Shown piece by piece: positions 46,090 to 59,240 of a DNA stretch of 64,000 nt. The notes below the pieces were generated by a model. That model was not told the DNA's origin and did not search any database. It was given only the letters and a program-made list of their open reading frames with translations. A program made the translations under genes and the position numbers. Source of the stretch: Manis javanica (lineage: Eukaryota > Chordata > Mammalia > Pholidota > Manidae); NCBI RefSeq assembly GCF_040802235.1, contig NC_133157.1, forward strand, positions 29,033,501 to 29,097,500, in the 5' to 3' direction. The stretch's first letter is position 1. Every line of letters starts with the position of its first letter.

Positions 46090-48695
46090 GAGATTTTCTT
46101 CTGAGACCTTAGGTACTGAGTGCATGAACTGCTATGGCACCAGCTTCAGAATTCAGAGGTCCTGGTGTCCCTCTTGGGACTCTGATCATCAGGCGCGGCT
46201 ACCTCAACAAAACCACTGTATGCAACCAAACATCCCATAAGCAGAAAGTTGCACTGTTTCAATAAATGGTATATTCTTTAAACTGCCTTTACATTGCAGG
46301 CATTTTAAAACATTAATCATCATCTAAAGCCACTGACATGGAAAGATAATGAATCTTACTTCTTTTTGGAAAAGAATGTTTGAATTTTCTGAGACCTGTT
46401 TGACCTTGAGTACATATTAGCATATTTACCATTACATTCCCTTATTCATGTCCAGCCTCTAGGAATCTCAAGCAACCTGTCTTTCCAGGAAAAATCAGTT
46501 TAAAAAGAGGGAAAAAAAATATTTAAAAAATTACAGGACAGGTTATGTCTGGGAAAAGATGAATGTGCTATTCAAGAGTGAGTCTATTTCCAAGGGTCAT
46601 TGGAGCATTTTGAAATTGCCTGTGTGTTATGGTCATTTAGAATCCTTTTCAAAGGATTATGAAAACATTTATAACAGTTAAAAATTTAATCTTGAGCCTT
46701 CTATTATGTGGGATTCATAAAATATGGCCTATGACATATTCATATGTTGAAGATTTACTGCAAAATTTTATGTGAGAGCCTACAAAGTTACTTTGAGGAC
46801 TTTTAATAAACATCTGGGAGACATATGTGTAGACCTTATAATTTTAGAGCTAGATACTCACTCATTTGGTATAAAAATGTCAGGCTAGCTATTGAAATGC
46901 ATAAGACAAATCATCCCATTATTTCTGAAGATTTATGCCTTGAACAGATGATAAATTTAATTCCGAATCTCTAAACCAAAATGATTCATTCATTATTTAT
47001 TATAATTATATAAAGAGAACTCTATCATAGTAGTTATCATATAGATAAATTCCCAAGCTACATTAACATCTATGACCTTGAACTCAAGGGGGGCTAAGCC
47101 ACAGTACCCCATCACTCCCTTCATACAGAGCATTCTACTCCCACTTTGGCTTAGCAATACTATTTATTGTACAGTTCCCTAATGCCAATGGAGCAAAATA
47201 TGCTTTAATTGGCTCTATCAATAAGCCATCACAAAAAACACATTATCTTATTTGAAAAGATTTAAAAGGCATATGATGCCAGTCTCCCCACCATTGGACA
47301 GCTCAGTGCCCATAAAATAATGTTAAATCCCTGAAAAATATAAACCCAATTTGTTATTCAAGTCCTAAAATGGGGTTGCATTAGTCATTTAGTGATCTAT
47401 TGACTGTGATTAGCACTCAGTCACGGAAATGGCCTCAGGTCCCTTTAGAATGAAAAATATTTTACTTTCATCAGCTAACTCATTTTAGACCCTTCATCCA
47501 AGTGGTAGGACTGTTCTTATTCTTTTTATCTATTTCATGATCATATCTCCAAGCGCTGTCCTACCCCACCCCCTTTTGCACTGGGAACTCTCTCTTTTTC
47601 TCACCTGCTGATGAGGAAAATGCAATTGGATAACATTAATGGGAGAGCCTTGTCAAAGAACTATCGAAAGAGAAGTGAGCAACTTCTGACTTCCTGCTCC
47701 TTTCCACCCTCCTCCTCAGCAGAAACATTAAGCATGAAGAACATTGCCCTTGCCCAGAGGTTCCCAGCATTTCCAGGAGAGGATTTCAAGGATGAAAACA
47801 ATTGCCTTAATGGTACCTTGAAACTGTAGGCATATTAAATAGTGTTAGAAATGTCTCTTGTTAGTACAGGGAGCAGTTGTAAAAAAAGTAAGACAAAACA
47901 AGAACAGTGTTTGCTTAAATTAGAAAGCTAAGTGTATTAATAATTAGTTTACTTTTTAACTAATATAACTTCCATCTATATCCATTTCTTGTTTTTGAAG
48001 AGGTGCAAAGACATACAAAGAAAACATCACCAGAGCAACCAAAATGGAAGCCTTTCTTACTGTTCCAAAGACATGCAGGGCCAGGCAGTAACTAGCCATA
48101 AAGAAAAGTCAAATTGGTATATATAGGATTTGAGTGTGAATACCATCACTTAACCTTAATAGACATAAACAGCTATTTGTGATAATAAATTAAGCCAGCC
48201 AGTGTGTCCCCAGTTCAGTTCATTAATGATTACCATGGACAAAGAAGTAAAGAGATTTCTGCTGATGGAGCTACAACCCTGGGGCTAGTTATGGACAACT
48301 GTGCATAATGCTATACTCCATAAGACAAAATATACCGCTGGGAAATTTTGAACTGCATTTTTAACATACTATTTCCACAGTTGACATTTTAGCACCATAA
48401 TTGTTTACTCTCCTGGGAGACACTAGCATTTTTGCAAATTTCAGCGGCTGTTGAATATTTGCTGTTGGGAAGTTTCTTGCTTCTCCTTTGCTGATTTTTG
48501 TCTCAGGACCTCATTACAAGTCTGTGGTTTCTTTTCTGAAATCTGTGAGTTTTATCTGCAAGTGAAAAAAAAAGATCAATCCTCTTGGACTTGAGAAACT
48601 ATAAAACCTGATCATTTGGCAACACATTTCATTCTCGTTCTTTCTCGTGGTCTCCCTTGTGTGCAGTGTTCTACATTTTTAGATAAGTGCTAGGG
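46090..48695. other. Unique intron sequence, no recognised repeat or gene
   Basis: I find no repeat family or coding exon in this 2.6 kb. An open frame at 47611-47829 has no known relative. Confidence 0.45.
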
Positions 48696-48699
48696 TGAA

Positions 48700-48990
48700 G
48701 AATGAAATCTGTGTCCAAGGAACAAATTGAAGCTTCCTGGCCTATCTGGGAACTAAATGAGCTATTACTTAAAAAGAACCTATGATGACCTCTGGCAGTA
48801 CATTCTAACACTGCATCACGTAGACAGTGAGGAGTGTTTTCCTAACGACCTGAATCAAAAGAAGAGGCGCCATTGCGCTGGAATGGTTTACTATATTATG
48901 CGCCATAAATTAAAAGCAATAATGTCAATCCTCCCCCTGCCGTGATTGCATAATCTTATTATGCTGTCCTTAAATAATTCCCCTCCAAAC
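48700..48990. promoter_or_regulatory. Candidate non-coding regulatory element
   Basis: This unique stretch keeps several CpGs in an AT-rich setting ('cacgtag', 'aacgac', 'ggcgccattgcgc', 'atgcgcc') and then has closely packed homeodomain/POU-like strings (CATAAATTA, TTGCATAAT, AAATAATT). It is unlike the surrounding repeats. Its regulatory role is inferred from texture only. Confidence 0.3.
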
Positions 48991-49269
48991 TATATCTTTA
49001 CCTAAAAGTGGCTGGAAGGGATCACAAAAGAATCAGAGTTAATATTGTTCATTTCTCAGGGTTATTACTGAAAGTGTCACATTCATCCCGAGACACACTA
49101 TGGCCACCCATATTCGTTTGTTCTGACTCTGCATTGTCAAGCAACAGCAGAGATGAGTTACACTGCAGGAAGGGGAAATCTCATAAGAATGAATTCACTC
49201 CCCAGTTGTCAGTGAGGGTCCTCTGTATTCCTTCAAAAATAAGATTCTAGTAGTATTAGGTAGGGCAGA

Positions 49270-49835
49270 ACAGGGTAGGAGGGAATGAAAAATAAATTAA
49301 TTAAATCCTTCCTATCTCAGTTCTACTACCTCTTCCCTAAGAAAATCTTCCCTGATTCCTCAGACTAGATCACTCTGGGATGTACTTTGTTTATACTCTT
49401 TAAGTTGATAGGACTTAGCGTTATAGTTATGAATTGACCTGGATTCTTGCCTTTTGTTTTTACCGAGTCTCCCCAGGAAAAAAACATGGTGACCTAAGTA
49501 CAGCTTTAGATACTGATTTTGCATCCTGTCTTGGCTTCTTAGTTTCTTCCTCTGTAAAATGGGTATGTTAGTAGTTCCTGCATCACAGAGTCATTGTAAG
49601 CACTAAATGAATGAATAGTTAACACTTGTAATACTGCCTGCCACACAGTAAACATTCATCCAGTAAGTGTTACCTATTATTATTTTTTAGTAATATCTGT
49701 GTTACATTCCCCTTAAGACTCTAAGCTCCATGAAGACATGTCTGTGTTTTTCATTCTTATTGCATTCCCAATATATGTTACAGTGCCTGGCATATGAAAG
49801 CAATTCAACAAATGTCTTCTGAGTTCAAATATATC
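49270..49835 (+). repeat. L2 - MIR - L2 cluster
   Basis: A + strand L2 piece (about 49275-49435: 'cttccctgattcctcagact') is followed by a + strand MIR (about 49520-49690: 'gtttcttcctctgtaaaatg', 'gcctgccacacagtaaacat') and another L2 3' end (about 49700-49835: 'gactctaagctccatgaaga', 'cagtgcctggcatatgaaag'). Confidence 0.85.
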
Positions 49836-50499
49836 TAGAATATACTGCCTAAAAACATGAGTTACTCTGGACATGAATATGACCTCAAATACCATAAGAT
49901 TAAATTGGACCTCTCTATAACATTACATTAAGGTATTGAATGAACTAGCTCTATTCTATCAGAAAATACTGTATGAGAATATATTAGGAAACATCATTCG
50001 ATCCACAGATATCCAGTTTTACAGTAAAAAGCGGTACCATAATGAGGGGTTTTGGTTTTTTTTTTAATAAATATCTCATCATTTTTGGACAATAGCCAGA
50101 GCAGCAAGCTGTTTGAATATGATGATAATAGTTTCCAATGCTCAGAAAATACTGTCACTTGCCATTATTATGCTCCTTTAAAGGAAGCCCTTTGCTTTGT
50201 GTTTAAACAAGGGAGAAAGCTAGAGTTAGAGCCAGAAAGGACGTAAATGTTTAGAAAAATAAATTTTGAGACCAAGGGACAGATCAAGATCCAGGTGGCG
50301 ATAGAGATAGAGGTGGGCATGGAAGGAGACAGAGGTAGCAAAAGACAGATTTCTATAGGCCAACCACCCCCAAAGTAATTCCACTGGGACAATTTCTGGG
50401 ATATGTCTTATCAATCAAAAAATGAGCTTTTGAATTTTTCAGTAGAAAGACAAATTTTAGTATGTGTGTAGAGTGGCACCTGAGTCAGTGAGGCAGTTG

Positions 50500-51520
50500 G
50501 CCACAGACACCAGTAAACATTATTCTAAGAGGCCCTGAGGATAGAGGGAAGAGCAAGTATTTGGGCCCTCTGGAAACTTTCCCTTTAGTAATGAGAAAAT
50601 ACTCAACAAACTCATCAACAAAATAAGTAAGAGAGTTTCCATTATTGACCAGCGCTCTGAGTGTTCTATGAAGAAAATGATGGATTTGACGGTGGGTGCA
50701 CGGTGAGGAGGCTGCTAATGTTAGAATGAATGTCCAGAATTTGAGCTGAGACCTTAATGCCAAGAATCAGCCATATGGGGAAAGAGGGTCCCCCACTTTG
50801 CATAAAAAAGAAGGAGCAGCCAATACAAGGTTTGAGCATAATGGCTATGAGGCCACGTGGTGGTGGGAGTGAACTCAGCAGAGCAGGCAGAGCCAGATCA
50901 TTTCAGGTACAGGGGTTAGAGCTTACATTTTGCTTTCATTGCAGTGAGAAGCCATGACATGTTTCAAGCAAAGGAATGATGTAGATTTCTTTTTAAAAAA
51001 AAAAATAAAAAATCACTCTGCCTGCTATGGGTGGAACTGTTTGCTAGACAGATGGTGAGGGAGGCAGGAAAACTAGTGAGGAGGCTGTCATATTAGTCCA
51101 GGTGATAGAAGCTTCCTCTAGCAGTGAAATGATGAAACTGAACTCAGGGTATATATTGGAGTGAGTGGGACTAGCTGATGGATTAATGAGTGATGTGGAG
51201 AATAAATGGAATTCAAAGGTGATTTTTTAGTTTTGGACCTGAGCATGTGGTGCAACCATGGTGACTTGGGGAAGGCTTTAAAGGAAGTGGATGCAGCTAT
51301 CTGGAAGGGGGGTAAGAGCACACTTAACTTTGGATGTGTTAAGTTTCAGATGCCTGACAGGAATCCAAGAAGAGATCTCGAGAAGGCAGTTGAATACCCA
51401 AGGATCAGGTTGAAGAATAAAGGGGATAGAGGTGGTACTTTAGGCTGGAGTGTAGATAAGAAAAGGAGAGGCAAGGACAGAGCCCCAGGCACATCAAATG
51501 TAGAGAAATGATAGACTGAG
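50500..51520 (-). repeat. Long L2 LINE fragment
   Basis: The - strand L2 can be followed over about 1 kb. Marks on + include 'gagaagccatgacatgtttc', 'aatcactctgcctgctatgg', 'gtgaggaggctgtcatatta', 'agtccaggtgatagaagctt' and 'tttttagttttggacctgag'. An A-rich run at 50994-51012 interrupts it. A 101-codon open frame at 51206-51511 is antisense to the repeat and is not a gene. Confidence 0.82.
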
Positions 51521-52079
51521 AAGATCTGGTGCAGTAACAAAACAGAGCTGGTAGGGAAGCCTGGAGGATGAAGTGCTTTAAGAGGGAGTGAAAAACTGTG
51601 TCAAGTGGTATTTAGAGGTGACTCACATGTAGAATGAAAATCAACCTTTAGTTTCAGCAGTATTAGTCATTGATTGCTTTAATAAAAGTTGTTCTGGTGG
51701 ATTCAAAAGCCTGATTTGATGGGAAAAAGGAAAAGTGAGGATGTGAAAAATTTAAGCATAAATCTTCAGACTGAAGAAAAGGAGTAAAATATGGCATAGA
51801 ATCTGAAGGAGAACAATGGATCATATTAAGGATATTTGTTAGCTAATGGGAGACCTAAGGAGAGAGAAAGAAACTACTCAAGCAAGTTCCAGAACCAGAT
51901 CTTTAGAGTAGTGAGAGAAAAGAATGAAGAAACTCCCCCTCATTTCTGTAACTGAAAGTTGTCAGATACTTCAGGAGCTAACTCTTGGCCCACCTCATTT
52001 CAACTCAGGGCCATCTGTCCTTTATTTCCTAGAGATAGAGTAAGCATCTTCACTCTCCCGCTCTATGTAGTACACGGCA

Positions 52080-52491
52080 AACTGAACATCTTCCTTACCT
52101 TATGATGGGGTTACATCCTAATAAACCCAGCATAAATTTGAAATTATGAACCAAAAATGCATTCAATATTCAATATACCTAACCCACCAAATATCATAGC
52201 TTAGCCTAGCCTACCTTAAACATGCTCAGAACACTTCCACTTCCATCAGTCTACAACTGGGCAAAACCATCCAACACAAAGTCCATTTTGTAATGAGGTG
52301 TTAACTATCTCATGTAATTTATTGAATACTATACTGAAACTGAAAAGCAGGATGGGTGTGTGGGTACAGAATGGTTGTGACTGTATCAGTTGTAGCTCTC
52401 TGCCCTGCCCAGCATCACCAGAGAATATTGTACCGTATCAGAAAGTCCAAAAATAATAAATCAAAACACTCTAAGTGGGGACCACCTGTAG
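52080..52491. mobile_element. Tigger-like non-autonomous DNA transposon
   Basis: The pattern is distinctive: 'tatgatggggttacatccta', 'atcatagcttagcctagcct', 'accttaaacatgctcagaac', 'atgtaatttattgaatacta' and the end 'aagtggggaccacctgta'. It is complete or nearly so and has no open frame for a transposase. Confidence 0.82.
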
Positions 52492-53399
52492 AATAATTCA
52501 GGTCCAGAGGAGGGAAGGGTTTACACTGTAGTTTGTTTGTCCATGTTCCATGCTCCCTGCCCACATGCCATGCATAGTTGTGTCTCTGAATTCAAGTAAA
52601 CAGAAGCCTGAATACTTTCTTTTTATGCAAAATGATGAGATATTTTCTGTTCTGCAGAGTCATAATAGGTGAATTTTTTTAGGTTTTAAAATCCCGATAA
52701 AACTGTCATCTTCCTTTTTCTGTCCTCTTCTTTCCTAACTGTCTTCTTTGTTTGTGGTCATTTCCATTTACTTTGTTAGAACACCACTCTAGGTTGGTCA
52801 CTGAGATTTCAAAGCCATTTCCCCAGTCCTATAATGGTACCTCACTTTAGATGACAGGTAAGTAACTGAAAGTTCGTCTCAGTATTGACACCTTTGTATA
52901 TTGAATCGTGTATTAAATGTATCAGTGCTGAGCCTTCACACAAATTCAATTATGAATCATTCACAAAGCACAATATGTATTTCCCCACAACCATCTTTAG
53001 CATAAAGAAAATGACTGACACATACTGAGTTTGCACATATCATGATCCCCTTGTATTTCTAAACAGTGCCTCAGGCACATGTGCACTTAGCCCTTCTGTC
53101 AATCCGCTCAGCATTCCAGGTGCCACTTTACTGATTGACATCAGAGAAGATTGTGTCATCTGGAAGGATAAGATTTTATGGGAAAGCAGATAATAATTAC
53201 TCTTGCCTCCAGAGAGAAATCATATTAGTCAAACAGGAAGGAAAATGACTCATGAAAATAGACACACATCTCAGCTAAAGGTCAGGCTTCTCTAACTAAG
53301 TCTAAACTACCCATCACCATTTATTTATGCAACCATCAAATCTTTGTAGTGAGTCTTGTTATCTAGGCACCATTACTCGGGATTTCACTATAAAAGACA

Positions 53400-53800
53400 A
53401 CATCTCTAGTCCCCAAATAGTCCTGGGAAAGAGAGAGATGAGTAAACGAATAGTGACTGTGCCATGTAATAAATGATCCAGAGTGTGGTGGGGCAGCAGA
53501 TAAAGGAGAGACAGGCAATACAACGAGGGGGAGGTAAGTCAGGAATGTTTAACTGTAGAAAAGAAGCCTGAGCACAGCCTTGAAAGATGACAGCAAGTTA
53601 GTGATGCTGTAAGGGAGATGAAGAGTGTTCTGGGCAGAGAAGATGACCTACCCATGCATGTGGAGACAAGGGAGCTGGAGCATTTGGGGAATTCCAGGCT
53701 TTTGGAATGGCTTCTAAGAGAAGAGGAAACTAAGATACACTTAGACAACTGAATAAACAGGACAAGATGATGCCACTGTTATGCTCCACAGGAGATAAGC
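53400..53800 (-). repeat. L2 LINE fragment
   Basis: On + the complement of L2 is visible in 'gcctgagcacagccttgaaa', 'gagtgttctgggcagagaag' and 'gagcatttggggaattccag'. Confidence 0.65.
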
Positions 53801-53959
53801 ATGAGGGCTGGATTACAGAGAGAGGTAACAGTGCTCTGATGGGTCTTGCATAATCTGGGAAGGGAGGCAAGAGATCTGATATCAGAACCCTGCAGGATCA
53901 TCCAGGATACAGACAGAAAGGAAAGACAAAATGATCAACGTTGTAGATTTAACATTTTG

Positions 53960-55150
53960 AGATGCTGGACTATGCTATACAGCATGGGTTAGTGACCAGT
54001 TCTCTTTTTTTTCTGTAAATTTAATAAAGACTTGTCAAGGTAACTGCTCTCTTTGTGGGTCTATACTCCCTGGAGTGATTTAGGAAACATCACAATGGTC
54101 TTTGGAGATTCTTCCCATTTTAAAGCCTAAAAGCTTTTGGTGTCATATGCAAGAGTCTCAAAGAAAATAATGTCAGTAGGGGCTAAATAATATGAACAGA
54201 ATGAGTATATATGGACAGTAAAAAATACTAGAAAGAGATAATTCCAGGGCTTATACAAAAACCAGATGGAAACTCAGAAAATTCATTTTATTTTATTTCT
54301 TTATAGCACTAAATATATTGGCAATTAATGTTTCCGTGCTCTCAAGACATGTGATCATATATGTTGGTCACAGTGGAGAAGAAAAATTAGTAAATTCAGA
54401 ATTCAGTGTACTCTTTATACCTCTCTTAAAAGGGTCAATTATTTGTGGCTTATGGACTACCGAGAGAGATTCGAGTGTGCAAGTTCAGGCTGAGCCGGAA
54501 TCTTTCCTTTAAAATTCAGGAGATAAACACTAGTAGATATTCATAAATATTAAAGTTTAGTCATATCCTCTAAAGACCATAGTGAAGACAGACCACCTCA
54601 ATTAAATTATTATCCATCCTGGTAGAAATAAAAATGCCTTTAACTCTCTTATCCTTAACTACAGGGCATGCATTCTCTAAGCTGTACGGAGGTAGGGGTT
54701 ACATGAGCTTTACGGTCCCTCCCAAACTAAATGATAAAATTATAAGTGCACTAATTGGCTTTTCGTAGATCATTCAAACTCACTATTTCTGTCCGATCAG
54801 ATTATTACTGGGCTTGCATGGATAAGGGCAATGATTTGACAAGTGAGTTCACAACAGGAACAGATGCAATCGCAATCCAAATCTTAACTTTGAAAACTAG
54901 CCAGATAGGTCTTTTTTCATTTCATAAGCAGTGATGGTGTCCACATAGACCGTCCTGAAAGAACATAGATGGGTTCATTCAGGATGCATTGTCCTGGACC
55001 TGAGCTCACTAGAAACTTAAAGAGCCTTCAAGTTTGATCACTAATTCTTGAGAAAATACTGCCTCTGTGACCGGAGACTAAGAACTAAATTCAACATTTC
55101 CAAAGACTTCTTACTTTGAACTAGAATTTGAAAGATACGAAGAATTAATC
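53960..55150. other. Unique intron sequence, no recognised feature
   Basis: Nothing here resembles a repeat family or a coding exon. Confidence 0.45.
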
Positions 55151-55760
55151 ATGCTAATGTGTGCCTAGTAATGCCAGTGAAAGAAAATGTCATTGCAGCA
55201 AAGCTTAATCATAATTAGTAGATCGCACTTTGAAATAAGGTGCTAAAAGGGAAATTTACTGAGATATTGTTTAATGGTATGCTAATACTATTTCCTGTGT
55301 TAAACTGGTCAGTGTCAGGCAGCAAGCAATGAATGTCAGTCAATAAAATATTTTAAACTTTCCAAATGAAATAAGAAATGATTATGCAATTAAACTGACT
55401 TTGTAATTGTGAAATTTATCTGGAGTGCTAAACTAGTATATATGAAAGCCATATTCCATCAGTTATTTGAAAATGGTTTAAATGTACAAAACATGTACTT
55501 AGATCACTAAAAAAATGGCTTACGGAATTGAGGAAAAAGTTTATGTCAACTGTGGTGTCATTCCTAGAGGGTATTTAAAAACAGAAATAATCAGCATTTA
55601 GCTGAGTTTTCATTCTTAGTGTAATAAAGCAAATTAGCATGTGACATAAGCCATCTCTTAATAATAGTTTCAAGCTACATTGACATAAAGTAATCAAATT
55701 TCCATAGGAAATTTAACTTGCATGCTAGACAGTTTAATTATATGGTCCACATTTCAATAG
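55150..55760. promoter_or_regulatory. Candidate AT-rich regulatory element
   Basis: About 600 bases of non-repetitive sequence are dense in homeodomain and POU-like sites: ATAATTAG near 55212, ATGCTAATAC near 55279, TATGCAATTAAAC near 55384, AAATTAGCATG near 55630 and TTTAATTATATG near 55733. No SINE, LINE or DNA-element pattern is seen across it. Function is an inference. Confidence 0.3.
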
Positions 55761-56929
55761 TTCCCATTATAAGAAAATATGCTGGAGTCTGTCACCGAGA
55801 GTGTCTATAACAATAGTTTGAATACATCGACAACTTTTAATTATCTGGTAAATCATCTGCCTGCTGATACATATAAATATGTAGGTTCAGTCACATATTA
55901 GTTCATTTGACCAAAACCTGGGTGGTAAAAATACGAACTAAAATCAGTCTTAAACCAACATCATTTTTCCAAAAGTTCTTAGAATCTAACAAATAATCTT
56001 GTCCTCTGTAACATGAAAATGGAAAAGTTGGCATAGAATTTGAAAATTATATCTAACTTTAATATCCCACCCCAGAAATGCCTCATTTGCCTCTATATAG
56101 GTTATTGATCCTGCCACCCCCTACTGTCTAGGAAAAATATACAGATGATTTATGTCTTCTCTTTTTATCATACTCTCCACTTCATAAAGCATTTGCACAT
56201 GCATAACATCCTGGTCTCCCCAGTGCCTTGAAGTCGTTGGTGGATAATTATTATTCTCTTGTCACAGTTGAAGAAGTAGAAGTCAAGTTTCCCAGTAGAG
56301 TCCTGATCTCAAATCCAACCCTCAGCCTCATACTGCTAAAGTGATATATTTTGCTTATAGGATGCTCTTTGTGTATTTCACTCTTATTTTAAACAAAATT
56401 GTGGCATGAGATTTGTACTCTTTTAATGTTCAAAGCATATTAGAAGGAGCTGCAAGTAGTTAATGAAGATAAGCACACTGACAATATGAAAAGGAATAGT
56501 AGATAACCTGATACTGTGGAGGGAAAGAGAGAAAATACACCCTCCCCAGAGGCTCAAGAACTCCAGCTTCACCGAAAGCTCTCTCCACTTGGTTCTGTCA
56601 ACGTGGGCTCCATCGCCTGTGAGCACGGCATGGTCCTGCAGCCAGATACAATGGCTGATGCTGACATCAGAATGCTGTGTGTCACCAGGGAAGGATCAAT
56701 TTTGTCAGCATGGGGAAGTGTGCTAATTCTATTAAAAATGCCAGTTATAATAATAATAAGGCAAATGTTTACCAAGCACATACTACACCTCAGGCATGTG
56801 TTGAAGCCCAGTCATCAGATTCTGCTTTCTTCAGCCACCTCCTCCCTTCCTATTCATCCATGGTCCCTTGACCTCCACTTAACAGACTTGGTCTTGATCT
56901 AGTGCCCAGGGCTTGTCTGAAATGCAGAC

Positions 56930-57215
56930 AAGAAGGCTGTTAAGATATTTCCCTCATTATCTAAAAATCACCTTTCTATTTCATCTGGCTCAGACTTGGG
57001 GTCCTATTTCTTGTCACTGGTCTGTTGCTTTATTTCTAAATTATTCCTCAGTTGGTGTCCTGGTGCTGCTAATAGTACTTCCTAGACTTTAAAATCCATG
57101 AAAGAAAAGACCATATTGGTCTTGTTCATTACTGTTATCTCAGTAGTCAGCCCTCCATGACTGGCACAAAATGGGCACTCAAAAGAGGTATTATGCTGTC
57201 TGTTAAATAAACAGA
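56930..57215 (+). repeat. L2 LINE 3' end
   Basis: L2 3' marks are 'agactttaaaatccatgaaa', 'ttgttcattactgttatctc' and 'actggcacaaaatgggcact'. Confidence 0.7.
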
Positions 57216-57279
57216 ATTCCCAGCAGCCTAGCCCTTATATTTCAGTTCTTTTATCATAAATTTCCTGACCTCAGCAGCA

Positions 57280-57480
57280 GCAGCATTATTATATACTAGC
57301 ACTTACTGGTTACCATGTGCTGATGCTTAATCCTCACAAAACTTTCAAGGTAGGTATTATCGTTTTCATTGCATAGGAAAGTAGAATGAAACTCCATGAG
57401 GCTAAGTGATCTGCACAAGGTCTGTCACACACAAATGGTAAATGGCAGGACCACAGTTCAAAACAAAGATATGAGTTACT
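57280..57480 (-). repeat. MIR SINE
   Basis: Reverse-strand MIR features include 'tgcttaatcctcacaaaact', 'aaggtaggtattatcgtttt', 'aagtgatctgcacaaggtct' and 'ggcaggaccacagttcaaaa'. Confidence 0.88.
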
Positions 57481-58905
57481 TCAAGTAGAGCCACCATGTT
57501 CCCTCCTCTGGACTCTTCTGGAAGTTGCAGTGACCTTTTGAACCCCAGAGCAAGGTTTGCTGATAGTCTTTCCTGATGTCAAATGCCCACATTTCCAGTG
57601 ACTACCTGTCTCTGTTCACCCTTCCTGTGTTGGGACATCCCTTTTCCTAAGCAAACTGCTCTCCTAAGCACCATGTAATAACATATCTTCTGTAGTCACA
57701 TCCTCTAGACCAAAAGCCTCCCTTTTCCAAATATATTGGTGACAGTTTTGAATCCCAGAGGTTGCACCTTGTAGAGTGTATCTGATATGAGTGGGCTGGG
57801 AAAACAGGCTCAGAGAGTGAATGGATCCCAAAGGCTTTCAAGATTGCAAAGGTTCAGGTGAGAAAAACAAACTGTATCCAGAGCAAAAGACAGACATGGG
57901 TGGAACATGGATGAACAAGTTGAGTATCAATAGTTGGAACTAGAATGGGATAAAATGCATGATCAAAGAAAGCTCAGGGACGGAAACATGATCACAAACG
58001 GACCTGCTATGCCCTGACTTCCCTTTTTGGAAATCAGGAGAAGAACTGGGTTGAGTACAAAGAAGAAATCGGTTGATTGTATGTATGCTTCCAGTGTTTG
58101 TTCAGCCTGAAGACATGTATCGCTGTATCCCTGGCTTTCAATACATATGTTTTGTTAAATGAATAAATTAGTCAGTTATTTTTGAAGACTGTGTTATGCA
58201 TGCCAACACTTCTGCCTAAGACTGGGCCTGTTGACCAGAATCTCTTCTGTTCCAGGAGGTGAGACCAGCCTTCCCCATACCACTACAGTGAAATAGAGCT
58301 CACCCCACCTCACTGACAGTATTAGGCCAACAGCAGCATGCAGCCATAAGCCTGCCTTCTGAAGCATTCACTGTGTTTTACTACTTTGTTATGTATTGTT
58401 TTATGTATCACTCAAAAATCCTGGGCCCTATGTCCTAAGACCTTTATTGTTGATACTCCACACATAATGTTTGAACATCATTATAGATCACAGTTTTATC
58501 CTGAAAGTCAGTAGAACCTAAATGAAAAATCTAAGTGAACTTTTTGAAGCTTTCCTAGTCTACCAAACACAAACTGATATCATGCATACAACTGGCTTTC
58601 TTTGTTAAATTGTTCTTAAGGAAGAAATGCAAGGTATATCATTTCACAAGAGTTGCTACAAATGGAAGGATGAATGAAGAAAATGGCTGGGAAGCCATGT
58701 GCATGCTGGGCAGCAGGCTGGGCCCCCTCACTGGCTCCCATGATCAAGTCACACAAGTGTGTCATTTTAACCCATGTGTGACATGTCTTAAAAGTGATTT
58801 GATACCATGGACCTTTAGGATTACTTGCAAGTAATTGGAACTCTGAACATTAAATCTACAAATGTCAAGGCTTTACTTCCCATGTTCTTATCAAGTGGAG
58901 GGAGC
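57480..58905. other. Unique intron sequence, no recognised feature
   Basis: No repeat or gene can be supported in this stretch. Confidence 0.45.
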
Positions 58906-58909
58906 CGTG

Positions 58910-59240
58910 TAGAGAACTGGACAAAAGCACAGGCTTTCAAGTCCTACAAATTTGGGTTTGAGATCCAATCCCAGTGTCTTAAGATCTGTGCAACCTTAGG
59001 AAAATTACTTGCTGTTTCTGAGCCTCATTTCTGTCATCTGTGAAAAGTGGCTAATCATCATGGTCACCTCATGAGGCCTTTGTAAGGATAAAATCAGACA
59101 GTATGCACAGCCTAGGACATCTGTGGGTATTAGCTCTTCATTTGTATTATTAGATTATAATTTCTGGGCAGGGACCATGTAGAATGTTTACCTGAATCCC
59201 TAATGCAACTGTAAAAAATAGTAAATTTATTCAAAAGCCT
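58910..59240 (+). repeat. MIR SINE, possibly followed by an L2 tail
   Basis: The MIR (about 58910-59145) shows 'agcacaggctttcaagtcct', 'tgggtttgagatccaatccc', 'tctgagcctcatttctgtca' and 'aaggataaaatcagacagta'. After it, 'tttctgggcagggaccatgt' resembles the L2 3' end. Confidence 0.85.

Noticed and set aside
51206..51511. 101-codon + strand open frame
   Set aside because: It reads antisense through an L2 element.
56516..56902. 128-codon + strand open frame
   Set aside because: It resembles no protein and ends in low-complexity hydrophobic sequence that fits chance.
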